Origin: Tetracladium setigerum
Lineage: Eukaryota; Ascomycota; Leotiomycetes; Helotiales
Length of the DNA stretch: 64,000 nucleotides
Direction: 5' to 3'
Assembly (NCBI GenBank): GCA_031472005.1
Contig: PZJY01000001.1
Coordinates: 2,418,001-2,482,000, forward strand
Shown: positions 13,113 to 24,831 of the stretch, piece after piece
How the letters are laid out: every line of letters starts with the position of its first letter
How positions within the stretch are numbered: the first letter of the stretch is position 1
The notes under the pieces: model-generated
Told to the model about the DNA's origin: nothing
The model's database searches: none
What the model saw: the letters and a program-made list of their open reading frames with translations, nothing else
Program-made: the position numbers and the translations under genes

Positions 13113-15172
13113 TTATACCCCAGTATCCTTTCGTACAAATTCCCACACAATAACATCCCCAACACGCCGACTATCATCGTGCCAATCGCTGTTCTTGCCC
13201 CTCCATTTCACTCTCATTTTAGAGCCTTCCAATTCTTCCTGGCAATACTCTTGCAAAATTGACTCGATTCCAGCAAATCCTGCGATGTATCTCGGCCACG
13301 GTCTTTCTTCGGTATTCATCTCAGTTCTAAGAAATTTATGAGGCTCATCATAAAACCTGTCCGCTTCGTCGCGATACAAATCTCTTTCAGCTGTTCGTGG
13401 AGCAATATGGATAGGTGGTTCACATCCTAGCGCCCATGCTTTGAGACCAGGGTGGACCAGCTTGGATCGCCAGGGTGTGGAATGGCATGGCATTAAAAAG
13501 CCCACGAACGTATCGTCGCTGGAATGGCTATGTTCGCTCGGAATTGTAGTCAAGGCAACCGACTCATACTCGGTGCGTAGGAAAGCGAGCACATCGAGGA
13601 CACCGCGTTGGTGGACCTGTGTTGTATAGCTGGCTATCAGAATATTTACTGCCACGAGCATGGCTAATAGCGGTTTTCTTTTGATTGTTGTTGAGACCGG
13701 TTTTCCAGAGGCGGAATGGGTACGTATCTGAGTATCGGAGAAGAAGGATGTGATGGCTGGTGCCGTGATGACATGCAATAACGGAAGAAGTGGGTAAATG
13801 AAGCGCACTTCTTTATGTGAGATGGTTGAGAGCGCTGCAAGTGTCACAAGGACGGTATTGGCAAGGAGAAAGGAAGGACTGCTTCCTTGGAGGGATGTTG
13901 AAGTCCACAGACCAACCAGCGTGAATGGAAAATAGGTTGTCAGAAGCAAGGGAAGCCCTTGCGAGAGATAGTAGTGCCAGTCATTTCGGCCATAAAAGAC
14001 GGCCAGATCCTGACTGATGTTGAAGTGTAGCCATTGGTAAGGGGAAAGGTCCAAGCTTCGAAGTAGAGTCGGTCTGATATGGCGGAAAGGATCAGAACAG
14101 CACCTCCGCATAACGATGTTTCCAAGGCGAGAACCACATAATCCGATGTAGGTAGCCGGAACTTGGAGCTGAACAGGTTGGCTGCTGTAGGCATTAGGAT
14201 GCAAAACCAGATCAGCCCGTTGGTTGGCCGGAGAATGCACGCTGTACCAGCAAGTAGAAGGGCCACTCGAAGACTTGTGAGTCAGGTTAGAGGGGTCGAA
14301 GCAATATTCATGTATGCAACCGTACTTACTGCCTGTGTGAAGATGGGGAAGCGAGAACCCGGGATGCTTGGCATGCGCAAACGCAGTGTCTGACGCGGAT
14401 AGGATAGCATCTGGAGCAAGGATGGAAGTAGTCGAGAGTGCCCAGGGCCAATAGTTCAAGGCGGCAATGGTAAGGGTCGTCTCCAAACCATTGGAAAAAG
14501 TGCGAGTAGAGCAGAAGTATTGCCATGGACTCAAGACGGTCATGCCAAGCTATGATGCGTCAGGGATTGCTCATAGAATAGGAGTAGTTAGACTGACCGT
14601 CACCCAGGCACTGTTACTTCCGGTGCCGTGTATTCGTTGTGACAATTGCCAGGTATAATAATCCGCGGTGGCGGCGAAGCATGCCTGAACCAGATTTGGC
14701 ACGATGGCCAACACTACTCCTTGGTAGTGGGGAGAGAGCCATATAAGATTCATGCACTTGTCGAGCACATAATAAACACAGGCAAACAAAGCAGGATGCA
14801 AGGACGATCGCAATTGGTGGTGCCATTCCTGATGGAGAGATGTCAATGAGAAGGACTGCCAACAAGACATAGTACCTGACCGACCCACGTGATCCAAGCT
14901 CCGGAAGTCGAGCCAAAGGCGATCTGCCATGCTGGCTCTAAGGACTGGAAGTATTCATCGGGTTGGAAAAAGGTGTGGACACTGAGAGCATTTACGCAAC
15001 GGAAGAGAAGGAGGAAGCACCATATGGTTTTTGGAGAATAAGAAGACGAGGTGATATGGGTGGCCGAGGTAGAGGAGGGTCCTAATTTGGATGGTGGTGG
15101 AGGAGGGAAGAGAAGACATGAGGAGGAGGTAGGAGGTAGGTATCGAATTGACCGTTGAGGCGCCAAAGGCAT
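13113..15172 (-). CDS. GPI10: GPI mannosyltransferase 3 (PIG-B/Gpi10, glycosyltransferase family 22)
   Basis: ER membrane enzyme adding the third mannose to the GPI-anchor precursor from dolichol-phosphate mannose. Exons: complement(13113-14273, 14326-14549, 14598-14828, 14876-15172). The luminal signature of the family, HTFFQPDEYFQSLEPAW, is in exon 1; further landmarks are STRTFSNGLE, CILRPTNGLIW, HKEVRFIYPLLPLLH and the C-terminal VGFLMPCHSTPWRS with RPWPRYI, all typical of Gpi10. Many hydrophobic segments fit a polytopic protein. The frame breaks once, at plus-strand GGGG 14041-14044; adding one base restores FEAWTFPPYQWLHFNISQDL. With that base the total is 637 aa. The exon 3 donor is ambiguous: GTACGG at 14325 keeps frame, whereas the stronger-looking GTAAGT four bases earlier does not. 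The start MPLAPQRS is chosen because upstream codons are low-complexity. Confidence 0.9.
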
Positions 15173-15907
15173 GTAAGTGTAAATGTAGATGTAGATGTAA
15201 ATGTTTATAAATGTGAATGTAAACAAAAGAAGCGAGACCAAGAGAGAGAGAGTCCTGCAGATCAGATCATGTGAGAGGGAAAGGGAGAGGGAGAGGGAGT
15301 GAGAGAGAGAGAACCGAGAACGGCCATACATATGCCAAGTGCCAAGTGCCAAGCGTGTTGATAATACAAGCGCTTGATTCGTCGGGCTGAGTCGTAAAAG
15401 ATGGGGCGGGCTGGTGATTCTGTACGCTATCTACGCCGCAGCTGGCCGGCGCACAGAAAGTCCCATTGAAGTCAAAGTCAGTCCCTACAGCCTCCAGGTC
15501 CCCTGCCTGTTATTTGTCGCCCCTCGATTCTACTTCCCACCCGCATCTCCCCCTCCACCCCACTTCTCCCCCAAAAATGTTGGTACTGGACACCACCGAC
15601 CAGATATACTCCTTCTCCCAATACTCTCAATCTTTGACTAAGAAATAAGGTCATGCGTCAGAGATAGCTCGTCGCCAGCTTGGACTTGCACTTAGGGGTC
15701 TAGTTGGATCAAGGGTCAATTAAGTATATCAACACAACACAACATAATTCCAATTGTGTTCCATTTTTTCCCTTTCCACATTATTCACCACCACCGCCGC
15801 CACCTCCTCCTCCTCCTTCTCTCTCGTACAATTTCAAATCCATTCTCCCCTCCCTGCCCTCGTCCTATTCCTCATCTACACAAAACATCCTACAAAACAC
15901 CACAACA
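15173..15907. promoter_or_regulatory. Divergent intergenic region, GPI10 / ornithine aminotransferase
   Basis: On the GPI10 side there is an ATGTAA/ATGTAG-rich stretch (about 15175-15222) and a GA-rich tract (about 15238-15314), which is CT-rich in the GPI10 sense. On the aminotransferase side CT-rich and CCACC/CCTCC-rich DNA (15760-15830) precedes the ATG. Such pyrimidine tracts are common in fungal promoters and leaders. Confidence 0.5.
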
Positions 15908-17447
15908 ATGGCACCACACGCCGATGGTACCGCCGAATCCAACGGCAGCACCCTCAAAGCCACCGCTTCCACCTTCCAACCCGTCGGCGCATTAGCAGCC
16001 TCAAAATACCACTCTACTTCGACCGCCAGCGCGATTGAAGCCGAGCACAAGTATGCCGCGCACAACTACCACCCACTCCCATCGTCTTCGCGAAGGCCAG
16101 CGCGTCCAGTGTCTGGGACCCGAGGGCAAACAATACATCGACTGCCTGTCCGCATACAGTGCCGTCAACCAGGGCCATTGCCATCCTGAGCTAGTCAAGG
16201 CATTGACCGAGCAGGCCTCCCGCCTCACCCTCTCCTCCCGCGCCTTTCACAACGACGTCTTCCCCAAGTGGGCCGAGAAGGTCCAACAGGTCTTCGGATA
16301 TGATATGGTCCTGCCCATGAATACCGGCGCAGAGGCTGTTGAGACGGCAATTAAGCTTGCACGGAAGTGGGCATACAAAGTAAAGGGCGTCCCACAAGGA
16401 AAGGCGTTGGTCTTTGCAGTTGCTGAAAACTTCCATGGAAGAACGGTATGTTGTGTGATCCTCCAATCATGACATTGCGCCTTGGCTAACCCGAGATATC
16501 CCAGATGACCGCCATCTCCATGTCCACAGACCCAGAGTCCCGAGACAATTATGGCCCATACGTCCCAGGAGTTGGTGCAATTAATCCATCCACAAACACT
16601 GAAATTCGCTTCAACAATATCCCAGATCTCGAGGCAGCATTGGAAGCACATGGTAAGGAGACGGCCGCATTTATTGTCGAGCCAATTCAAGGCGAGGCTG
16701 GCGTAGTGGTCCCGGCAGACGACTATCTCGCCAAAGCGCATGAGCTGTGCAAGAAACACAACGTCCTTCTCATTTGTGATGAGATACAGACGGGTATCGG
16801 CCGGACAGGAAAGATGCTGTGCTCGGAATGGGCTGGCATCAAGCCTGATATGGTCACTCTAGGAAAGGCAATCTCTGGAGGCATGTATCCCGTCTCCTGC
16901 GTTCTAGCCTCGAAGGAGGTCATGCTCACAATCGAACCGGGAACTCATGGTTCTACATACGGGGGAAATCCCCTTGGATGTGCGGTTTCCATTCGCGCTT
17001 TGGAGATCATGGAGGAGGAGGATTTGACCAACCGAGCCGAAGTTTTGGGCAAGATGCTTCGACAAGGCTTGGAGGACCTTAAGGCTCCAATGATCAAGCT
17101 GGTCCGAGGCAAAGGCCTGCTGAATGCTATTGTCATCGATGAGAGTCAAACCGGAGGGCACTCTGCATGGGATTTGTGCATGTTGTTAAAATCCAAGGGG
17201 TTGTTGGTAAGTTAAATCAAGGCGTAGGAATATATGCGATTGCTAACGATTGTCGGTGCAGGCCAAGCCAACACACCAAAATATAATTCGCCTTGCACCA
17301 CCACTTGTCATTACCGAGGCTGAGATTCAGGAGGCTCTCCGGATCATTGGCGAGGCTATCAAGGAACTTCCAAGCCTGAAGGGAGAGATTGAGGATGCCA
17401 TTATTCCTAGTAGCGAGAAGGGAGTCCACATCGGATTGGATATCTAA
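15908..17447 (+). CDS. CAR2: Ornithine aminotransferase
   Basis: PLP-dependent class III aminotransferase converting ornithine and 2-oxoglutarate to glutamate-5-semialdehyde and glutamate in arginine breakdown. Exons: 15908-16445, 16505-17206, 17262-17447. Landmarks: HKYAAHNYHPLP, SAYSAVNQGHCHPELV, NTGAEAVETAIKLARKW, the cofactor-contacting CDEIQTGIGRTG, and the Schiff-base lysine in LGKAISGGMYPVS (about residue 301 of the repaired protein). The frame breaks twice in exon 1: CCC at 16078-16080 and CCC at 16119-16121; adding one C to each restores HPLPIVFAKASASSVWDPEG, giving 475 aa. The ORF of the 5' part without repair runs into unrelated sequence. No peroxisomal or mitochondrial signal is obvious; a cytosolic location is usual in fungi. 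Two independent true mutations in an otherwise perfect gene are unlikely, which supports the base-calling explanation. Confidence 0.97.
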
Positions 17448-19785
17448 GTCATCAGGCATTGGAAGCCTTGGGGCTGGCGGAAGTACTGTTGGAGTAAGTC
17501 GAACTTTCAGTAAGGGTTATCATTGGGATCGTACTGTAGGCATCATAGACCTTGGTAAAGGCTCGTAGAATGATAAGAAAGGGGACCTCACGGTCGAAGC
17601 TACCCATTGGTTGATGAACTTGACTTTCGGCTGCTTGGCCTCCATCGTTGGTTTCGTGTGATAATGTGATAATAACCTGGCCTGGTGCCGAGAAACAATC
17701 CAGCACAATTAAGCAGTCTAAAGCCAGAAGCGACGGTACTTGTGGGAATAATACGATGCTCTTCATTCTCCCACCCTTCCAACTTGCGTCAATAATGGCC
17801 TGCTGCGGGTTACCCCCTTCCTTCGTCGGTGACTAGGTAGGAATTATTTCGTTACTCGGCTGAGATTCAACCGTATGTTCTGACATGCTGCTTCTTGGGT
17901 ATGCACTTCGGCACACCTCCCTCCCTTCAGAGTGGTGATGGTGGTTGTTTGTATCCGGACTGCTGGAGTATGTCGTGCCGAGGAAAGACTTCGGTCGAAA
18001 CTTATCTCCATGATCGATCTCTTTCTGATTGTCCGTGCCAGTGGCCGGCAATGCTACTTTTCTTGGGTTCATGGAAGCCGAAGCCGAATGGTAAGTCGGG
18101 GGAGAGCATTGATTGATCCCTTTGGGGAGGTTGCATAAGGCAGGCAACCTTTTGCAGAGTAATGTACAGTACAGTACCCCATGTTTTATCTCTATCGTTG
18201 ATAAGAGATCTCGGCTGGCTGTTGATCTACACGCTCGTCATGTTTTGGTTCTAGGCGAAGAATGGATGCTAGTGAGTAGCAGGTACAGTAGTTAATAGGT
18301 AGGTACCTACACCAGCCTAAGGTAAGGCAAGTAAGATAGGCACCTAGTCTAGCCTAGTGGAGTTATCTTTGAGACATACGAGTAATGTTTCAGAATATTC
18401 CATGCACGAGTAGATGTCGTCTAGCGTGACTGCACGGTTATATTGATAGAGGAGAGTAAGGGTCGCAATATGTTTGTGGTATGGCGACGCTTTGGTGCAA
18501 AGAAAGCACTGAAGTTACGGCATCCTCCCGCATCATTTCTGAGCATTATTCCCATCTGACAAAAGTACCTAGTGGCAATCAATTTGGCTCCGATAATACA
18601 AATACTTACTATACTTGTACTAATGAAACCACTGGAGGAGGAATTCAGTCACAAGATGTGCCCTCTCCTTGGCGAGCTGTCAAAGAGCCGGCGGTTCGAA
18701 ACAAGATGATTCAAAAACAGCAGATGAGTGGCATGTTGATATGTAAACATACCTAATCCGTAGGTAGGTAGAATATGTAACCCGAGTTGTAAAAGCTGAG
18801 TTAGAGGAAGTAGACTCAGGCATTATCTCACCTAGGCTTATATTAATGAAGTACCTAGGTACTGTAGCGTCTCGGTATCTGATGCCTTTCTCTTCGAAGT
18901 CTTATCGCTATCGCGGTGAGTCAAGCAGGTCAAGGTCAAGTCACCGCCCCTCCCCTCCCTTGTCCGAAGATCGCTCGTGATGTCGAGAAATGATGCCTTG
19001 AAGTAGGTAATACCTACACCTACACCTTACCTACCTTGTACTCGTACACTCCCTTTGAATCGAGGCAATCCACTGCTCTCCTTCTCTCTCTCTTTCTCTC
19101 TCTCATACATACCGACCGCCCTAAGATTACTAAGTCAACCTACTTCTCTCTATTGCGAATCCTACTTCTAATCCTCCCTTACCGTCACCGTCACCATTAC
19201 CGTCATCCATACCGTCCTTTGCCTCCCCTACCTACCTGCTACCTACCTACCTATTCACCGTCTGGCCTCCGCTTTCGAGTCGTTAACTTGAGCTCGATAC
19301 GAGTCCGGCGCATCTCAACATCCCATCACATCACGACGAACCTCCCCACGACCTCAACCTCCTCACACTTCGAAACAATCACTCAACCACACTCCCGCCC
19401 CGATCAGTCGGTGCGTTGCCTGCTCACCTCTGCCGTGGACTGCATTGCTTTTTGTGTTCGTCGCTTCCCCGGAACCTGCCTAGCAGCCACGAAGCCAGGC
19501 ATTCTTCTCCAACCAACAGCCTTATCCATCGTGAGGCTTTCCTTCATAAAGCAGGGTTGCCTGTCTCGATCGCTACCCTTCCCCCAAGAATCTTCCCCGC
19601 AATCAGCTACGAACCTCAAACCTACCTTCTTAAACCACAAACACAGCACATTCCCTGTGTGAATGAAGAACGAAACTCCGACCAATATCTTCCCTCGCCT
19701 GGTTAGGTAGCACGAGAGGGAACCTCGGACGATACGACCTCAGAGAAACACTGGCCCTTGGTGACTTATACGTCTTCCGCTCTCC
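17448..19785. promoter_or_regulatory. Long intergenic region and leader upstream of ATG1
   Basis: About 2.3 kb with no recognisable gene. Palindromes GTAGGTACCTAC (18299-18310) and GTACCTAGGTAC (18851-18862) occur, with further ACCTACC repeats at 19010-19040 and 19225-19255. A CT-rich stretch at 19078-19105 and pyrimidine-rich DNA up to 19780 look like a transcribed leader. A short upstream ORF of 15 codons plus stop (MKNETPTNIFPRLVR) lies at 19663-19710. Confidence 0.5.
19663..19710 (+). promoter_or_regulatory. Candidate upstream ORF in the ATG1 leader
   Basis: ATG at 19663 opens a 15-residue frame (MKNETPTNIFPRLVR) ending at TAG 19708-19710, 75 nt before the ATG1 start. It would be translated only if transcription begins upstream of it, which the sequence does not prove. 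If so it could restrain ATG1 translation under good nutrition, by analogy with other uORFs. Confidence 0.35.
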
Positions 19786-22700
19786 ATGGCAGCCCCTTCC
19801 TCTTCCTCTTCCGCTAGGCGGTCGAGGACGGGTGACAAGGTGGTTGGCTCCTTCAGCATCGAGGATGAAATTGGAAAAGGAAGCTTTGCCACAGTATACA
19901 GAGGAAATCACAAGGTACGTCAGCCCTTCGAGCTTCGGGGAGAGGGCGAGAGAGATGGAGAGGAGACGTTGGACCAGCCGTACCTCTCATTACAGAAACT
20001 TGGAATCAATGCTGACTTATTATGCAGGGCACTGGTGCTCTTGTGGCCATCAAATCGGTCAATCTTGCGAAGCTCAACAAGAAGCTCAAGGACAACCTTT
20101 ATTGCGAAATCGAGATACTTAAAGGCCTCCATCACCCTCACATCGTCGCTCTAATTGATTGCCGAGAATCTCCAACACACATCCATCTGGTGATGGAATA
20201 CTGCGAACTAGGAGATCTCTCATACTTCATCAAGAAGCGTGATAAATTGGCAGACAACCCGGCATTAAGGGATATGGTGCGGAAATATCCGATGCCACCA
20301 GCCGGGGGACTGAACGAAGTCATTGTACGCCATTTCTTAAAGCAACTCGCGAGCGCTATGGAATTTCTACGGGACCGAAACTTCATCCATCGAGACGTGA
20401 AACCACAGAATCTACTTCTCCTCCCATCGCCGCAGTACATGGAAAGGACAAAGGATCGACCGCTGGTGATGAGTGCAAGCACTGATGCGATGGTACCAAT
20501 GGTGGGCCTGACATCTCTACCGATGCTGAAGATTGCCGACTTTGGCTTTGCTCGATCATTACCCTCAACCTCTCTCGCCGAGACATTGTGCGGCTCACCG
20601 TTGTACATGGCGCCTGAAATTCTCCGTTACGAAAAATATGACGCAAAGGCGGACCTCTGGTCTGTAGGCACGGTTCTGTTTGAGATGATGACTGGACGAC
20701 CTCCCTTCCGTGCTACCAATCATGTGGAGTTATTACGGAAGATTGAGCAGAGCGAGGATCATATTCGATTTCCCAAAGACGCAATAGTAAGCCCTCAGGT
20801 CAAAGAGTTGATCAAGGCACTCTTAAAACGAACTCCAGTGGAACGTCTTCCCTTTGAACGCTTTTTCAGGCACGCAGTCGTCGTGGAACCTATTCCTGGT
20901 TTAGTTGGCGATGATAGGCCACGTGAAATTCGGAAAGATTCCAAGTTAGAAGACACTCCCATGACGAGGACTCCGTCCATAAAAGATGGCCGCAGAGCGG
21001 TTGCCAGAACCGATTCTCCAATCCTTTCGTCATCTCCAAGAGATAGACAATTGCCTCCATCTCCGCGAACGCAATATGTCGAGCCAGCTCAGCCCATTTC
21101 CTCCACCCCGCCTCGTTATTCTCATATACCTCGCGCCCAAACCGTAGAAACCAAACGACCAGGCCTTCCACCATCTGCAACCGCTCCAAATGCTGAGACT
21201 CTTCAAGGCAAACCACCATCTCGTGCCTTCGCACCCATTGCCCGAGAGCAAAAACGAGTCTCTTCCAGAACGTCTTCTATCGACGATGGCCTTAGGCGAG
21301 ATCCTGATAGTGAAAGCAGAGAAGCTATCGCCGAGGCGGAGCAAGCAGTTCGAGATGCCCGAGAATACGTTCTAGTTGAAAAGAGAGCTGTAGAGGTCAA
21401 CGCCTTTGCTGATGAAATGGCTGCAAATCCAAGACTTACAAAACAAGCCGTTCCTGCTCGAGCTGGACCACTTCCGCGCCGTGCTACAACCCAGGGTGGC
21501 CCAACTTCAGTTACTGGTGCAGTTCCAGCATCGCCCTCTCGGGCAATCCAAGTGGCCCAAGGCAAACCAAGACCCGATGTGGTACCACAACATGGAAATT
21601 CCTTTGGTAAATCGTATGGCAGTCCCTCAACCACCTCTGCAATCGCAAAAGCGCTACATGGCGCAAGTGTGAGAGTATTTGGGGTCGGATGGTCCCCTCA
21701 TCTTATTGGCAAAGGAGTCTCGCCTCCCCCGTTATACAGTCCGTTTCCAGCTTACCCAACAACTCAGAATACCGGAATGCTTAGCGACAATCGACCTAGT
21801 GGCCCAATCGACGAGGATCAGAAGGCCGTCAACACCATTGAAGAATCAGCGACCAGGAGTGATGTGGTCTACGGTTTCGCCGAGGTCAAATACAAGCAAT
21901 TGATTCCCCTTGCCCCATCCATGGATCACGGACTTGGCGGCCCGTCTAGTGAGAGAAATGACGACTCCATCCACGAGGATGAGGGTCTGACTGCCGAAGC
22001 CATTGTTGCGCTCTCAGAGGAGGCACTTGTTCTCTACGTAAAGGCTCTGACCCTTCTCGCAAAATCAATGGACATAGCAGGTGCATGGTGGTCAAGAAGG
22101 ACTCGCGAGCAAAGAGGCGATTCGGTCAGTAGCATAGCTGCTGGGAATCGCATCAACAGCGCTGTTCAATGGGTCCGCGGTCGTTTCAATGAAGTCCTCG
22201 AAAAAGCCGAGTTTGTTCGACTAAAGCTTGTTGAGGCTCAGAAGACTTTGCCTGAGGATCATCCAGGGCATCCAAGCAACCACACAAGTACCTCCCGAAT
22301 AGCAGGAGCCTCTTCAACCGACGGTGTTGTTCTCAGTTCTGGTGTTACTGCTGAGAAGCTGATGTACGATCGTGCGCTGGAAATGAGTCGTTCCGCTGCC
22401 ATCAACGAAATTGCCAACGAGGATCTACCTGGATGTGAGATATCATATATTACAGCCATTCGGATGCTGGAGGCTGTCCTAGAGAACGATGAAGAGCCTC
22501 AACCACAGCGACGGCGCTCTTCTAGTCTCAAAGAAGGAAGAGAAAAGCGGGATGAGGAAGGTAGCATTAATGGCATTAATCTGGATGATAGGAAGGCTGT
22601 CACGAAAGGTAAACCCAATCATTTCTCATCATACTCCTCCAATTGTGTACATTCTCTACATCGTTGAGTTGGAAATATCTAACATCATGCAGTGGTAGCA

Positions 22701-22856
22701 ATGGTTCGCACTCGTTTAGCAACTCTTCGGAAGAAGATGGCACTTATCGCAAAGCACCAATCTATCCCACCACCTTCTTCTCCTAGACCTGGCAGCGTTA
22801 CACACACCCATAGCGGTGGCACCACGCCAACGATTACAAGCACCCCACCACGCTAA
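19786..22856 (+). CDS. ATG1: Serine/threonine protein kinase ATG1
   Basis: Kinase that starts autophagy at the phagophore assembly site with ATG13 and ATG17. Exons: 19786-19914, 20028-22608, 22693-22856; phases close to 957 aa with no frame break. The kinase domain fills about residues 20-330: glycine loop IGKGSFATVY (around 29-38), VAIK with the ATP lysine at 52, HRDVKPQN with catalytic Asp at about 166, DFGFAR with the metal-binding Asp at about 214, and APE. The extra insert between HRD and DFG (MERTKDRPLVMS) is usual in fungal Atg1. A long disordered, proline/serine-rich middle follows, then the C-terminal EAT/MIT-type helical domain (from LTAEAIVALSEEALVLYVKA), which binds ATG13. Start MAAPSSSSSARRS has a good context (CTCCATGG) and is preceded by a short upstream ORF and a pyrimidine-rich leader. 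Confidence 0.97.
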
Positions 22857-23682
22857 GCGTTTCCGTTCAATGATTTTCGGATACTGAGGCACGAGCCAAC
22901 GCTCAATAGTTCTGGACAAGTTCCACGACTTCTACCAAGCTGACGTGGTAGAAATCGAAATAATGCTCTATGATGCATAACGAACCCCATACAAATGAAT
23001 GTATTATGAAATCGATCTTCAAGTAAGATTTTGCAAATGTTTCGGCTTCGTTTTGTACGTTTTTAAATGGTCTTTTTGGCCCCAATACGGCGTTTACGGC
23101 TTTTCTTGATTTTCGCTCGTGGATAGAGCAGCGGGGGATTGTTTATTTCGCAGCAGCCAGGCCAGCATATAAATGAACTTGGGAAACTCTGGCATGGATG
23201 GCGCCTTGACTCTGGAGATATTGTGATATATTTGGCTTGTCTGGCGGGCGCAAGGTCTTGTGTATACCCCTCTTTCTTTCAAATGTCTTCTGCTGCTTGT
23301 GGGGGCGGTTCTATGGACAATTAGCATGCGTCTCTATGTTGGGTCTTGTATGGTTGGATGATTAGGGGATGGAGGGATGGCATGGATGGCATGGATGGCG
23401 GAACGGAATAGGGAAACAAACGTATCCACCACGGGAATCTCTTGAATTCCGAGCTGGATAGTTAGGCAGATGCTCTTGTGGTGGAGTAGAGACTGATGCA
23501 TATAACGATGACCTCTAAATTCCTCTTCTTGATTGTCTAAATGGTCGGTATAATGTATCTCCTATACATGTTCACTTCATTAACACAATGAACACCATGA
23601 AAACTTCGATGATTAGCCTTTCTAATTGCCTCCTTACCATTATTCACTCCCCTCTCACCCCCACGCTTCCCTCTCCTTTTCA
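22857..23682. other. Convergent intergenic region, ATG1 / small secreted protein gene
   Basis: Contains an imperfect GGCATGGAT repeat (about 23378-23400). Short minus-strand frames near 23094-23327 show no recognisable family. Likely 3' UTRs. Confidence 0.45.
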
Positions 23683-24831
23683 TTATCGTCGAAACGAATC
23701 AATCAACTCATTCAAATACTCCACCACCTCGACATCCCTCCTCAACACCTCCTTGCTCTTCCCAAAACATGTGGTTGCCGTGTACAATTGCATCTGCTGT
23801 TCTATGAAGCTCCTTTCCTGGGTATTCTATATTGTGGTGGTTTGGTCAGTGCTTACTTCACTTGGCATATATGGGCTTCCTTGGGGAGTTTGAAATCTAA
23901 TTTGACCATCTTGCTTGTCGATACGATGAGGAGGGAAAGGGGTATCAGGATGAAATGAAGATGGTAACAGGACTTATGAGGGAGGTCATAGATAGGATAG
24001 AAAGAACTGGTACAACGAAATAAATCTGAGGGACGGAGAGCGGGGGAGGGCAAAGAAAAAGGGTCAACCAACCGTCCTCCTGCTGGCCCAAATCGCTTGT
24101 AGCCAAGTAACACCATCGAACACCGTACTTGATTCATTCCAATTCCATTTCATCTGTCGTTCTTGGATGGCATGGAGGAATCTTGCTGTTGATTGGAGGT
24201 AGTTGTGGTATTCTTGGATTGTGGTTTTGCATGCTTGTGGAGATTGCTGGGTGAGTGTGTGTTAGTTGATGGATGCGAGATAAAATAGAACGCTGAAAGG
24301 AAGGGAAAGGAAGGGAAAGGAAGGGGAAAGGAAGGGGAAAGGAAGGGGAAAGGAAGGGAAAGATAGAAGGAATAAGAAAGGCGAGGAGAATCATGACATA
24401 GATAGGTATGGGAGGCATACAGGATCCTGATCGAGCGCCTCAATCGGCTTCTCCAACTCCAAAAGTATGGAGGAAGATAGATGTGTCAGTGCTGCTGTGA
24501 CTGTCTATAATTACAAATAAATACATATTAGCTATTCCATCTTAAACCTGTCCTTGAACTATACCATCATGATACAAAGAATACTCACAATCTCAACATC
24601 ATCTCCATCTCCACCTTCACCCCCTGCAGCAACAAAAACACCCTGCCCTACTCCTCCTCCTCCAAGATGGATCCCAAGTACCTCTCCACTCTCCAAAATC
24701 TTTTCTTTCAAACCATCCGTCAAATTCGTCAAATTCTTCATCGTCTCTAGTGTGACGAGCGCGTTTGTGAGATGGACATGGCACAGTAAGCCCAGACCCA
24801 AGGTCAGGATATGAAAAATGGATGGCTGCAT
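23683..24831 (-). CDS. Putative small secreted protein, multi-exon, unknown function
   Basis: Not recognised as a known family. The first exon (24589-24831) opens with a classical signal peptide, MQPSIFHILTLGLGLLCHVH followed by LTNALV. Further exons inferred from phase: 24421-24504 (TVTAALTHLSSSILLELEKP), 24129-24246 (ACKTTIQEYHNYLQSTARFL) and a last exon from about 23799 to the stop at 23683 (QMQLYTATTCFGKSKEVLRR, ending NELIDSFRR). An extra exon at about 23851-23971 (ending QTPQGSPYMPSE) is possible, because it also keeps phase. The glycine-rich end of exon 1 might instead be intronic, since a GTACTTGG donor earlier in the exon is also in phase. The predicted mature protein is mainly helical. 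The second intron contains an 11-bp purine/pyrimidine microsatellite. A cell-surface or effector-like role is only a guess. Confidence 0.5.
24296..24362. repeat. AAGG/GGGAAA microsatellite in an intron
   Basis: About six tandem copies of an 11-12 bp unit GGAAAGGAAGG(G), on the minus strand CCTTCCTTTCC, lying inside intron 2 of the putative secreted-protein gene. It gives that intron an unusual length (about 174 nt). Confidence 0.85.

Noticed and set aside
19036..19662. 208-residue frame upstream of ATG1
   Set aside because: Starts at a non-ATG codon, low-complexity Ser/Thr/Pro/Arg composition from CT-rich DNA, no family signature.
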